Source: a virus
IMG/VR virus record: IMGVR_UViG_3300048597_000661
Span: 1 to 39,067 of that record
Strand: one strand, 5' to 3'
Length of the DNA: 39,067 nt
In this document: positions 9,063 to 17,025 of the stretch, piece after piece
Layout: each line of letters opens with the position of its first letter
Numbering within the stretch: position 1 is the first letter of the stretch
Position numbers and translations under genes: made by a program
The notes under the pieces: model-generated
Databases searched by the model: none
Told to the model about the DNA's origin: nothing
Seen by the model: the letters and a program-made list of their open reading frames with translations, nothing else

Positions 9063-9809
9063 TTACTCGCCGTCGGTCACCCCAGGGATGAGAAAGCCGT
9101 TGATAGTGACCCGTCGCTTGTCGCGGATACGCAGGCCCGTTTCCACGCCGTTGACCCGGAACCCGCCGAAGAGCGTAAGCACATCGCCGTCCTCCGGCAG
9201 CTCCGTCGCCGCGGTGAGGATTTCCAGCCGCGCCGTGCCCTCGTAGTCGTAGACCACCACGGCCACGATGGGAGAGCCCTCCTGGTCATCGTCCTGCGTC
9301 TCGTCGAACTGCACGCTCTCCTCGATGGCGAGGCTCTCGACGATCCCGGTGAGCCCGGCCTTCGGCACGCTCTCCGTGCCCCACCAGATCTGGTCCGCCG
9401 GCAACTGCAGCGCCTTCGCCGTCCGCGAGAATGTGAGCGACCCGGGCGTGATGCTGCCCACTCCGCTCCCGAGCCCCGGATATTCATTCGCCGTCGCGTC
9501 GAAGGTCAGCGGCTGCCCGCGCCGCCAATTCGCGCTGATCCGGGCGGCAATGATCTTGCTGCCGGAGATGCCCGACACGCTCATCTCCGCGCCCGCGCGG
9601 ATCGGCAGCGCCGTCACCGTGCCGGGAGGTTTCGAGGAGAAGTTCAGCTCGCCCTTGCGGCCGTGCAACACCGCCCCGGCGATGTCCGCCTCGCCCGGAA
9701 CTTTGAAGAGTTGATCGCCGATCCGGCGCGTGAAGTTTTCGCAGATACCGGTCAGCGGGTTCGGTGCCCCGACCGTGCTCCATTCGATTGGTCCATAGAC
9801 TTTGCTCAT
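9063..9809 (-). CDS. Major tail tube protein
   Basis: The 248-residue, beta-rich protein begins MSKVYGPIEWSTVG. It is followed by the chaperone-like and tape measure genes, the normal order for tail tube proteins. Features such as GSKIIAARISANWRRGQPLT and a long C-terminal domain ending RRVTINGFLIPGV fit the tube fold only loosely, so position is the main evidence. The leader on the coding strand is CA-rich with no Shine-Dalgarno. The product would polymerise into the tail tube around the tape measure. Confidence 0.6.
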   Translation of the reverse strand: MSKVYGPIEWSTVGAPNPLTGICENFTRRIGDQLFKVPGEADIAGAVLHGRKGELNFSSKPPGTVTALPIRAGAEMSVSGISGSKIIAARISANWRRGQPLTFDATANEYPGLGSGVGSITPGSLTFSRTAKALQLPADQIWWGTESVPKAGLTGIVESLAIEESVQFDETQDDDQEGSPIVAVVVYDYEGTARLEILTAATELPEDGDVLTLFGGFRVNGVETGLRIRDKRRVTINGFLIPGVTDGE

Positions 9810-9837
9810 GATGTTGTGTGTGTTGGTTGGTTAATGA

Positions 9838-10200
9838 TTACTCCGCGACGCTTTCTCCTCTGGCCATCCGCAGCCAGAGGGTGCGTTGCAGGGGCGCGAA
9901 GGCGTTGCCGCCGTAGTTTGGTTTGTCCGCCGCCGCGCGTGTGCCGAGTAGCACCTGGGGCTGCCCGAGCGCAGAGACGAAGCGGGCTTTGCGCGCCTCG
10001 GTGGTCTGAGCTTCGAGCCATTGCGCAAAGAGCGACTGCCGCGCCTGCCCGCTGAGCCAGAGGCCGTAGTTGGCCTGCTGGCGCATGGGGATGAGCGCGG
10101 TCAACGCTCGCACGGTCGGGGTGTCGGTCGGGTCGTTCGTGTTCGTTTGCGCGAACAGAACGCCCGACATGACTACGAGGATGGCGGCAGCGAGCTTCAT
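9838..10200 (-). CDS. Small secreted protein, unknown
   Basis: The 120-residue protein has an N-terminal signal peptide: MKLAAAILVVMSGVLFA, then QTNTND, with a signal-peptidase-I-like site before the Gln. The mature part is helical and Gln/Arg-rich with no recognised domain. The ATG abuts the stop of the upstream gene, whose mature N-terminus also begins QTNTN, so the two look like relatives at their leaders or recently co-recruited. A secreted protein inside a tail gene cluster is odd. It could act in the envelope of the lysogen or be displayed on virions. Confidence 0.6.
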   Translation of the reverse strand: MKLAAAILVVMSGVLFAQTNTNDPTDTPTVRALTALIPMRQQANYGLWLSGQARQSLFAQWLEAQTTEARKARFVSALGQPQVLLGTRAAADKPNYGGNAFAPLQRTLWLRMARGESVAE

Positions 10201-10845
10201 TTACTGTTGCTGGTCGAGAGACAGCGCGATGAGGTCGGCGGAGATTTCCGCGAGCCATGCGTTTTGCGCTTCGGTGCGGGTAGGAACGGCGATCAACAGA
10301 GCCTTCTGTTGGGCCGTGACAGCCAACTGCTCTGCTGCTGGCAGGGTGGCGCGATATAGCTTGAAGAAGTGGTTGTAGCTACCGTTGCCGCCCGCTTTGT
10401 TTTTGGCCACCTCCCACACCTGCTGCCGGAACTCTGGCGAAGCGGCAGGGAGACGTGCCACACTCATTGCCCAATCATTTCCTTGCTCGATCATCTCCTG
10501 CGTCCAGCCGGTTGGGTCTTTGTCCCAAACCTTGGTCATCGCCATCAAGGCGAAGCTTTTTCCTGCATTGGTGCGAGCGGCGTCCATCCACGCTTCACGC
10601 CCACCAACGGCAGTAACCACATGACGAGCGATGAATACTTCCGGCCACGGGATCTGCTCCTGCGCCAAGATGGAGTCTTTGATCGCCACCGCTTCCGCAG
10701 CGGCGGGGTTGAAGTTTGTGCCCTGAGACTCTTTGAGAGCTAACCATGCCGTGACGTTGGCAGAGTTGGTGTTGGTCTGAGCGTTGAGGGTTCCCCCTGC
10801 CAACAGGGACAGGGCCAGTGCGATGATGACGTATTTGGTCTTCAT
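10201..10845 (-). CDS. Secreted protein, unknown
   Basis: The 214-residue protein starts at MKTKYVIIALALSLLAGG; upstream extension of the frame is shadow sequence. The first 22 residues form a signal peptide ending LNA, then QTNTNS. The mature region is helical with conserved-looking Trp residues (EQIPWPEVFIARHV, KVWDKDPTGWTQEM) but matches nothing I recognise. Codon use and base composition look less GC-rich than the head and tail genes on either side, suggesting separate acquisition. It is immediately followed by the other QTNTN secreted gene. Confidence 0.6.
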   Translation of the reverse strand: MKTKYVIIALALSLLAGGTLNAQTNTNSANVTAWLALKESQGTNFNPAAAEAVAIKDSILAQEQIPWPEVFIARHVVTAVGGREAWMDAARTNAGKSFALMAMTKVWDKDPTGWTQEMIEQGNDWAMSVARLPAASPEFRQQVWEVAKNKAGGNGSYNHFFKLYRATLPAAEQLAVTAQQKALLIAVPTRTEAQNAWLAEISADLIALSLDQQQ

Positions 10846-10858
10846 AAAGTTTAGAGTG

Positions 10859-11590
10859 TTACCAGACGAAATTGTTGGGCAGCGTGGCGTAAAGAGAGTC
10901 CATTTCTCCCTCGGTCGAAAACGCCTGTTGGATGAAAAGTGCGTAGCCAAGCGTCCCGGTGAGTTGTCTCTGCCCCGAAAGCCCAGCCCCGAATCCAACA
11001 AATCCGTTGAAGCTCTGCGAACTTGCCGAAGCTGTCCGCGTTCCATTGAGGTTGCCGCTTTGCTTCCTTACGGCGTAGCGGACTGTTGAACCAAGGAAGC
11101 TGAAGGCAACGAAGTAGTCTTCCGTTGAGGCAACGTGAGGGATGCTGTTATTGTCCGACCCGTTGTAAGGCAGGATGCCTTGGAAGGTTCTGGCGAACAC
11201 AAGGGCGTTCGTGTTGCTCGTCTGCGACCATTTGGTGGGCTGTGTTGAAAGAATGATCGAATCACCGCCCGTGGCAGTTGTCGTCTTGCCGTAATAGACC
11301 AACGTGAAAGGGTAGCTAACTGCGATGGTGGCATTGGAGTAAGCCTGACTCACCCCCTTGGTAAATTGCGCCCCCGCCGAAACGGGCGTCAGCCCATCGC
11401 AGACCAAGCTCGGCCCGACAATCCCAGCAAGCGTCCCGCCTGACATCTGCCGAAAGTCGTAAGCTGCTCGGATGTTTGCAGCGAAACCGCTTGATAAGGC
11501 ATCCTCCCACCCCTCCACGGGTGGCGGCTCTGGCGGCGGCGTGACCGTGCCAGACTCAGGCGCAACAAAACCTATGGGATGGATAGGCAT
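10859..11590 (-). CDS. Jelly-roll-like virion or surface protein
   Basis: The 243-residue protein starts at an ATG overlapping the TAA of the upstream fibre gene by one base (TAATG). A proline/glutamate-rich linker (SGTVTPPPEPPPVEGWEDAL) precedes a beta-sandwich-like domain. The features are YDFRQMSGG, TLVYYGKTTT, SIILSTQPTKW, DYFVAFSFLGSTVRYAV and a C-terminal GYALFIQQAFS, reminiscent of LamG/concanavalin-like carbohydrate-binding folds. Likely a receptor-binding or fibre-tip domain partnered with the preceding fibre gene. The fold is inferred by eye. Confidence 0.6.
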   Translation of the reverse strand: MPIHPIGFVAPESGTVTPPPEPPPVEGWEDALSSGFAANIRAAYDFRQMSGGTLAGIVGPSLVCDGLTPVSAGAQFTKGVSQAYSNATIAVSYPFTLVYYGKTTTATGGDSIILSTQPTKWSQTSNTNALVFARTFQGILPYNGSDNNSIPHVASTEDYFVAFSFLGSTVRYAVRKQSGNLNGTRTASASSQSFNGFVGFGAGLSGQRQLTGTLGYALFIQQAFSTEGEMDSLYATLPNNFVW

Positions 11591-12825
11591 TATCGCAGGT
11601 CGGCGTTCTGTGCGCCGTAGATGGTTCCGCCGATGTTGATGAAGGTGTAGATGTCCGTCCCGCTGGCGGTCTGTGTCGGAGGCGTCCCCACCCGCCACTT
11701 CACCGAGGGCCAGGTCACGGTGTGCGAGGCGGGGTTCACCACCCGCACGATGATGGTCTGCCCGTCTGCCGAGTTGGTGAACGTGAAGGTCTTGTTGCCC
11801 GTCAAGGAGTGCGTGAAGGTCGAGGACGCGGCCCAATCAATCGCCGTTGTGACCGTGGCAGCAGACGGCAGGGACGGCAGGCCGTTGAAGTTGACCGTAA
11901 AGACGTTTGTGGAACCCCGCTGAACTTTGAGAGCAATGTTTGTCCCGTTCGTCGGGCTTCCCGCGATCAGGACGGCGGAGGAGAGCGCGTCATTGCCATT
12001 CGGCGTCCGCCAGACGGTGAGTGCGGGAGAGTTGAAATTATTGCTCTGCACCAACTTCATCGCGGGCGCACCGCTCTCGGACCAGCCGTAGAACGCCGCC
12101 CCGTCCGCCTCGTCCGAAGCGCGAGCGGCGATGGCGTGATTCCCGCCTTGGGCCTCCACCTGAAGCGATCCGCCGACACCTCCAAAATTGAAGTTGGTGG
12201 CCGTGTTGATGCGCAGGCTCGTGCCTTGGAGCGTGCCGTTGGTCGTTGTGAGGTCGCGCACCGTCTGGCCCATCGCGCCCGCAGAAAATGCGCAAAGCGC
12301 CATCAGCGCGAGCGCCGTGCGCAGAATGACGCCGGCGTCATCAATGGTGATCCTCCATCGCGTAAGACCCGTGACGCTTTGTATGTCGAAGCTCGTCAGC
12401 GGCGTCACCGGGCTCGGCGCGCCCTCATCCCCCCGCCACACGTCGCGCGCCACGACGAGATCGAAGGTCTGCGACGACCGCGTAACGCTGCCGACCGTCC
12501 AGGTAATCTCCCCCATGAGCACCTCCTCGGACTTCTCATCGATAAAAAGTGCGTTGAGCGGGTCGGTGTTGAGCGAGAGGGAGAACAAATACCCCGCACC
12601 CTCCGTCTCAGGCGCGCTCCAGGCCGAGTCCAGCACGATCACCTCGCCCGAGTAGATGCCTTTGCGCTTCGCGACCAGGATTCCGGTGGCGTCGGCCATC
12701 GGCGCGCTCGGAACCACTTCCAACTCCAGCGTGTCGCCGCGTTTGGCGGCCAGCCGCCGGATGGGCGAGGTCCCATTCGCCTCCGCCGTCAGCAGCCCCG
12801 TCTCGATGTTCAGGTAGGTTTTCAT
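11590..12825 (-). CDS. Tail fibre with BppU-like N-terminus
   Basis: The 411-residue protein has three parts. Residues about 1-150 form a beta-sandwich resembling baseplate-upper-protein (BppU) N-terminal domains, with RGDTLELEVVPSAP and GEITWTVGSVTRSSQTFDLV. Residues about 165-190 are a strongly hydrophobic stretch (TALALMALCAFSAGAMG followed by QTV) that looks like a signal peptide in mid-protein. The rest is a fibre region with NGTLQGTSLRINT and a C-terminal module FTFTNSADGQTIIVRVVN plus TVTWPSVKWR, typical of phage fibres. It may be a fusion of a baseplate-docking domain with a secreted fibre protein. Downstream genes form one transcription block with it. Confidence 0.7.
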   Translation of the reverse strand: MKTYLNIETGLLTAEANGTSPIRRLAAKRGDTLELEVVPSAPMADATGILVAKRKGIYSGEVIVLDSAWSAPETEGAGYLFSLSLNTDPLNALFIDEKSEEVLMGEITWTVGSVTRSSQTFDLVVARDVWRGDEGAPSPVTPLTSFDIQSVTGLTRWRITIDDAGVILRTALALMALCAFSAGAMGQTVRDLTTTNGTLQGTSLRINTATNFNFGGVGGSLQVEAQGGNHAIAARASDEADGAAFYGWSESGAPAMKLVQSNNFNSPALTVWRTPNGNDALSSAVLIAGSPTNGTNIALKVQRGSTNVFTVNFNGLPSLPSAATVTTAIDWAASSTFTHSLTGNKTFTFTNSADGQTIIVRVVNPASHTVTWPSVKWRVGTPPTQTASGTDIYTFINIGGTIYGAQNADLR

Positions 12826-12844
12826 TTCAGTGTTTCAAGTCTTT

Positions 12845-13294
12845 TCATCCCCGCCATCCGCACGCCGTCTTGAACGTGATCTCGCGGATGGTCTCGTCCT
12901 CCGAATCCGCGCGGATGATCCGATGCTCTCCCAATTCCTCCGAAAGCAGCCCGTCCAAGTCCGAGCCGACCAGGGCGGCAATCACGAAGTCGCGAAGGGC
13001 CGTGCCATCGATCCCAGTCGCGTTGAGCAGCGTCGACTCCACCACATGCACAATGAGCTCGGCTTCGTCATAGAATGCCGGCGCGCAGCCAGGGATCGCG
13101 TGGATCGTCTCAAAGGGGAGCACGATCACCGCGAGGCCCAGCGCCGCCAGACTCTTGTCGATCTCGCTCTCGATCTCTCCCTTCTCATACGCCACCACCG
13201 CAACCCCCTCCGGAATATGCGTCGAGGCACGAATCAACTCCGCGGCCGCCTCGCTGATGGCGTGAAACTGGCTGCGTTGCTTTTGCTCGCTCAT
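12845..13294 (-). CDS. Probable tail terminator protein
   Basis: The 149-residue alpha/beta protein starts with an ATGA overlap after the G-type completion gene, where head-tail joining and tail terminator proteins are encoded. The segments LAALGLAVIVLPFETIHAIP and AELIVHVVESTLLN give the helix-strand pattern of small terminator folds. No motif is diagnostic, so the assignment rests on length and order. Confidence 0.5.
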   Translation of the reverse strand: MSEQKQRSQFHAISEAAAELIRASTHIPEGVAVVAYEKGEIESEIDKSLAALGLAVIVLPFETIHAIPGCAPAFYDEAELIVHVVESTLLNATGIDGTALRDFVIAALVGSDLDGLLSEELGEHRIIRADSEDETIREITFKTACGWRG

Positions 13295-13902
13295 GCCGCC
13301 CTCCTCGCCAGGTAATCCGCCACCACGATCCGCGCCGCGCGGGTCATCTTGTCCGTGCTCGGCAGCGCATTCGGGTCCGCCTTCTGTTTCACGCTCTTGA
13401 CCAGAAGATACTGCGCCTCACCGCCCTCGATGCGCTTCCCGCGGTCACGCTTCCGGCCCTTGAGCGAGCTGTGCAGGTTCTCGCGCAGCAAAAGCTTCCC
13501 GCTGCTCAGTCGCAGCACATGCAGGCTGGTGCCCGTCCAATTTCTCGGCCGACCCACCGCATACGCCCGCGCGGTGAGCGGGATGGCCAGAAACTTCCCA
13601 CTCCCGGCCCGGATCGTCCCGCCGAAAAGCTTCTGCGAGAACTCCCGGCTCGCGATTTTGACCGTCGCCGTGTCATTCGTCGCCCCGGAGAAGGCTGTGG
13701 CCCGTCGCACGACGCGGTTCCAGAAATGTTTCCGGGGCCACCCCTTCTTGTTGCCCTCCGCATCACGCCTCGTGAAATGGCTATGCAGCACCCCTTCCAC
13801 GGCCTTGCCGGCCGCCTCCATGAGTGGCTGGCGGTTCTGCAACTCCTGCAGCCTCTGCCGCAACGCCGGCGTCGCCCCGTCCTCGATGGTGATCTCGATC
13901 AT
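13291..13902 (-). CDS. Virion morphogenesis protein G, tail completion
   Basis: The 203-residue protein starts at MIEITIEDGATPALRQRLQE; a longer frame upstream is shadow sequence crossing a plus-strand gene. The opening helix, LMEAAGKAVEGVLHSHF, TRRDAEGNKKGWP and the basic FWNRVV stretch match the Mu gpG / phage virion morphogenesis family (Pfam Phage_tail_S type), which completes the head-proximal end of the tail. The central half (SREFSQKLFGGTIRAGSGKF) fits the same family. The stop overlaps the next start in an ATGA. Confidence 0.8.
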   Translation of the reverse strand: MIEITIEDGATPALRQRLQELQNRQPLMEAAGKAVEGVLHSHFTRRDAEGNKKGWPRKHFWNRVVRRATAFSGATNDTATVKIASREFSQKLFGGTIRAGSGKFLAIPLTARAYAVGRPRNWTGTSLHVLRLSSGKLLLRENLHSSLKGRKRDRGKRIEGGEAQYLLVKSVKQKADPNALPSTDKMTRAARIVVADYLARRAA

Positions 13903-13941
13903 CGCTTGACCTCCGGGCCTTGCGGCGCGATAAATTCCTCC

Positions 13942-14142
13942 ATGAGGAATCCTCGTCCCATCGAAGACCTCGACAGGGCTCTGTCCGCCGTCGACGCGGG
14001 CGACACATACGCCACCGACGAGTTCGGCATCGTCGTCCGCGACGAGCCGCGCGCCGAAGAGGAACTCATGAAGCCTTGGGACGAGCGGGCGGACGCGGTG
14101 AGAGAGCGCATGGGCGTCATGGCATCCACCCCTTCCCCTTAA
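13942..14142 (+). CDS. Small acidic protein on opposite strand
   Basis: A 66-residue plus-strand frame occupies the only sizeable gap in the minus-strand head-tail genes, between the G-type protein start (13902) and the end of the MuF-like gene (14117), overlapping the latter by 26 bases tail to tail. The product MRNPRPIEDLDRALSAVDAG continues with an acidic, balanced composition (DEFGIVVRDEPRAEEELM) and GC-rich third positions, unlike nearby shadow frames. No domain is recognised and no Shine-Dalgarno is seen. It may be a lysogeny-expressed moron or a regulator such as an antitoxin-like protein, but neither is shown. Confidence 0.45.
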   Translation: MRNPRPIEDLDRALSAVDAGDTYATDEFGIVVRDEPRAEEELMKPWDERADAVRERMGVMASTPSP

Positions 14143-15589
14143 AGAGTTTTTCAAACTCCGCCGCGATCGGCGCGAAGGTTTCCGGCTTCCACTGCGAGCC
14201 CCAGCCCAGAGCCATTCTCGACTCGATACCCTGCGAGTATTCCATGCGTCCACTGCGCTCGGCGATCCATTGGCTGTAAGCGCGGGCAAATTGTTCGTGA
14301 TCTTCTAGCAGGTAATTTCTGTGCCCGCGGGCCTTCTGCACCGCGGCCGACCTGCCGGACCAGCGCATGCCTTTGAGTGCCTGGATTTCCTCGCTTGCCT
14401 CGATTGCGCGCATCAGCGGCGCAAGCTCCGGGTTGAAATGCGACCCGAAAGTCATCCCGTGGCCGAAGAGCCTATGGTCAACCTCGTGCCCGATCTCATG
14501 GACCACAGAAAGGGCGTCCCCCCTGGGAGAGACATTGATGGCCGGCATGTTAGTCGCGGGATGGTTGCGATAATATTCCGCATTGCTAGAGGCCTTGGCT
14601 GTTTTACCTCCCACCGGCGTGAGCGGGATTCCCACGCCCTGTGCCGAGTCGGTGTAATCATGCACCCGGGCTACGTCTGCCACAGCCTCCCTGATCAGTT
14701 GCGCGTTGGGCAGAGAGGAGGGCACATCGATCGAAATGGCCACCGAGTGTCGCCCGGCGACCCATCGCACGATGCCGTCCTTTGCTTCCACCAGACGGCC
14801 GAACTTGCCCATCGTGTCCGTCAAAATTGAAGGATCCATGCGCACCACGCTTTTCTGCAGGCTGTCATTGAAGCCGACCGCCGGCGGCGTGATCCGCTGG
14901 GCGGGCGCGATCACGCCCAGGGCTTCGGCCTCGCGCCGGGAAATGTCCCGCACATCCATTCCACTCTGGTAGTCGAATGGAGGGAAAGGCGTCCCAAACG
15001 CCGAGATGGCCACCCAGATCGGGTCGTCCTTCGCTGCGATCAAACGGCCGCCGTCGCTGATCTGCCCGCCGGCCGCCTGCCAGCGGGCGATCCAATTGCG
15101 CGGCACCTGGCGCGACTCCGAGCGGAACAGCTCCTGGGCGGGAAACGCAAAGACCGCGCCCTCGGCCTGCCCGGACTTCCACCGGGCATAACCCTGCGCC
15201 GCCTGCGTGTTCATGTCGAAAATCAGTCCGAGCCGCCCCGTGCTCGTCAGATCCTGAATCGTTCCACGCTTCCCCTGGGGTGGCACGTAGCCGGACGCCT
15301 CGAGGCGGTCCCGCAGCTCGGTGATGAAGTTGTCCCGCGACATCGTCACCGCTCCGCGCCCAGGCACACTCTCGCGAGGTTCGAGTTTCAGTCGGTCGCC
15401 GATCGCATCGTGCATCACCTGCAGCACGTCCGCCTTGGCAAAGTTCGCCGTCCAAAACGCCCGCTCCCGCAAGGCCAGCGGCACGTCCGCCCACTCGGCG
15501 CTGGTCAGAGCGCGGGCGATCGGCATCTTGCGGTCCATCCGCCCGACGGCCTCCTCCAGAGGAGCGATTTCGAGAGAGACCTTGCTCAT
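14117..15589 (-). CDS. MuF-like head protein fused to HExxH metallopeptidase
   Basis: The 490-residue protein starts with an ATGA overlap after the gp36-like gene. Residues about 25-230 match Mu F-like head morphogenesis proteins: FWTANFAKADVLQVMHDAI, then an FDMNTQAAQGYARW stretch and the end motif GTPFPPFDYQSGMDVRDISR. Residues about 280-490 form a second domain with a zinc-peptidase motif H364-E-I-G-H368 and a downstream EDHEQFARAYSQWIAE in which E432 could be the third ligand. This resembles the LPD-type peptidase domains of polyvalent phage proteins. It probably rides in the capsid and may be injected; substrate unknown. In Mu the F gene precedes the protease gene; here it follows the connector gene. 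Confidence 0.8.
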   Translation of the reverse strand: MSKVSLEIAPLEEAVGRMDRKMPIARALTSAEWADVPLALRERAFWTANFAKADVLQVMHDAIGDRLKLEPRESVPGRGAVTMSRDNFITELRDRLEASGYVPPQGKRGTIQDLTSTGRLGLIFDMNTQAAQGYARWKSGQAEGAVFAFPAQELFRSESRQVPRNWIARWQAAGGQISDGGRLIAAKDDPIWVAISAFGTPFPPFDYQSGMDVRDISRREAEALGVIAPAQRITPPAVGFNDSLQKSVVRMDPSILTDTMGKFGRLVEAKDGIVRWVAGRHSVAISIDVPSSLPNAQLIREAVADVARVHDYTDSAQGVGIPLTPVGGKTAKASSNAEYYRNHPATNMPAINVSPRGDALSVVHEIGHEVDHRLFGHGMTFGSHFNPELAPLMRAIEASEEIQALKGMRWSGRSAAVQKARGHRNYLLEDHEQFARAYSQWIAERSGRMEYSQGIESRMALGWGSQWKPETFAPIAAEFEKLFKGKGWMP

Positions 15590-16020
15590 AGCCCGCTCAT
15601 GTCCTCCGTTTGGCGCGGCCGGCTGGTCACCACCGTGACCCCACCCGCGCCGGCCTGCTCGCTGGCGGCCATCGCCGGCGCAGCGACTTTGAATTCTCCC
15701 CGGCCGACCTGCCCCATGAGAGTGCGGGCCTGGTCGTTGGCCGTCTTGCGGTCGTCCTTGACCGAGATCCCGAGGCGGGTCGTGAGCCGGAACACAATCA
15801 TGTCCACGGCAGCGGCGAGCAATTCGTCGGGAATGGTGAGGCCGTTGCCGAGGACATTGCCACCCCCGGCCACGTGTCCGCGCACCTCGCGCACCACCTG
15901 GGCGGTGATGTCAGGCAACGGGTCGGTCTGGCCCTGGCCGAGTGCGCGGGTCGTATAGGCCGCAAACTCCGCCGCCGCCAGGCGCGTCTTTACGTCGTCA
16001 GTTGTGATCGTGGTCCACAT
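15586..16020 (-). CDS. Head-tail connector, gp36/DUF1320-like
   Basis: The 144-residue protein begins MWTTITTDDVKTRLAAAEF and continues with helices typical of Mu gp36-like adaptors (ITAQVVREVRGHVAGGGN, then LTIPDELLAAAVDMIVFRLT). These proteins attach below the portal. The order capsid protein, gp36, completion protein agrees. It overlaps the next gene by 4 bases. Confidence 0.75.
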   Translation of the reverse strand: MWTTITTDDVKTRLAAAEFAAYTTRALGQGQTDPLPDITAQVVREVRGHVAGGGNVLGNGLTIPDELLAAAVDMIVFRLTTRLGISVKDDRKTANDQARTLMGQVGRGEFKVAAPAMAASEQAGAGGVTVVTSRPRQTEDMSGL

Positions 16021-16033
16021 GGTTAGCTCAATG

Positions 16034-16057
16034 CTGCGGCCGCCGAAGCGGCCGCAG
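16034..16057 (-). terminator. Perfect GC hairpin after capsid gene
   Basis: A 10-bp perfect inverted repeat (CTGCGGCCGC / GCGGCCGCAG) with a 4-base loop lies 8 bases past the capsid gene stop. On the coding strand the loop reads TTCG, the stable UUCG tetraloop. No T-run follows, so it is not a classic intrinsic terminator. It could be an mRNA 3'-end stabiliser or a processing or partial termination site keeping capsid mRNA in excess over the connector gene. Confidence 0.55.
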
Positions 16058-16065
16058 GGTTTGAA

Positions 16066-17025
16066 CTAGCTGATGTTCAGCTTCTCGACGCCGACCGTGC
16101 TCGTGGCCACGATGTTCGAGTAGTGCTCGACCGTGATGTCCACGAACTTGTCTTTCTCGTCGCGATAGACGCGCACGCCTTCCGGTCCGACCGGAGTGAC
16201 GAAGCGCTTCACGCACGACGGGTCGTCCTTGCCCACGCCGTCCTCGCCGAAGAAGACGACGGCGACGGCGCCGACGACTTTCGACTTGCCGGAGGCGCTC
16301 GACTGGAACCGCTCGCCGCTCACACGGCCCCCGGAGAGGCCGAGCTTCTGCGCGACCTGATCCGCTGTCTGGGCGAGCGCGGCGAAGGCCCCGGCGGTCG
16401 CCTGCTGTTCATAGCTGGCGTAGCGGAGCTGCCATGCGGCCAGGCCGTAGAGCAGGCGGTTCGGCGAGATGCCGGCGCTGTCCCCGGCGGCGACGATGGC
16501 GGCCATGACATCGCTGTCCGGCTTCCCCGTGCTGCCCCAGGTCTTGTTGGTGCCGTTGCCGGCGGCAGCCAGCAGGATCGCACCGGCGCGACGCAGGTCA
16601 TTGCGGAAGAGGCGCGTCTTGAGGCGCATCACTGCGCGCTCCTCGTCGCCGTCCACCGCCTCGTCCTTGTCCAGGCGGATGGTGAGCCCCTTGTTCAGGG
16701 TCTTCTCGTTGACCGTCTGGCCCTTGTATTCCACCCGCTTGAAGGTGGAGCCAATGCCGCGCACGTCGTCGGTTTCGCTGAGGAACTCCTCCGCGTTGGT
16801 CGACTTCTTGAACTCGAAGCGACGGCCAACCACCACCTCGGGGGCGATGAATTGGAGCGAGGCCAGGATGTTCTGGTCGTCCTTCCAGCCGACGCTAAAC
16901 GTGGTCAGCGGCTGCGAGAAGGTGGCGCTGGTGAACCGCGCCTCGTTGGCGAGATAGATCTCGCCCGGGTGATTGGCGCCGCCCTGGTCAGCCAGGAGGG
17001 CGTCCACAATGTGGTTTGTCTTCAT
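16066..17025 (-). CDS. Major capsid protein
   Basis: The 319-residue protein follows the decoration protein and precedes the gp36-like connector. The sequence fits a Mu gpT/HK97-fold capsid protein: N-terminal arm MKTNHIVDALLADQGGA, a long helix with RRAGAILLAAAGNGTNKTW, and a P-domain-like SPNRLLYGLAAWQLRYASYE. A basic C-terminal domain ends in VEKLNIS. Mu-type capsids are cut by the I protease, so the mature N-terminus may be shorter. The coding-strand leader is A/C-rich with no Shine-Dalgarno. Confidence 0.8.
   Translation of the reverse strand: MKTNHIVDALLADQGGANHPGEIYLANEARFTSATFSQPLTTFSVGWKDDQNILASLQFIAPEVVVGRRFEFKKSTNAEEFLSETDDVRGIGSTFKRVEYKGQTVNEKTLNKGLTIRLDKDEAVDGDEERAVMRLKTRLFRNDLRRAGAILLAAAGNGTNKTWGSTGKPDSDVMAAIVAAGDSAGISPNRLLYGLAAWQLRYASYEQQATAGAFAALAQTADQVAQKLGLSGGRVSGERFQSSASGKSKVVGAVAVVFFGEDGVGKDDPSCVKRFVTPVGPEGVRVYRDEKDKFVDITVEHYSNIVATSTVGVEKLNIS

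Noticed and set aside
13291-14289. 332-residue version of the G-type protein
   Set aside because: The N-terminal extension crosses the opposite-strand gene and has no protein-like pattern; MIEITIEDG matches the family start.
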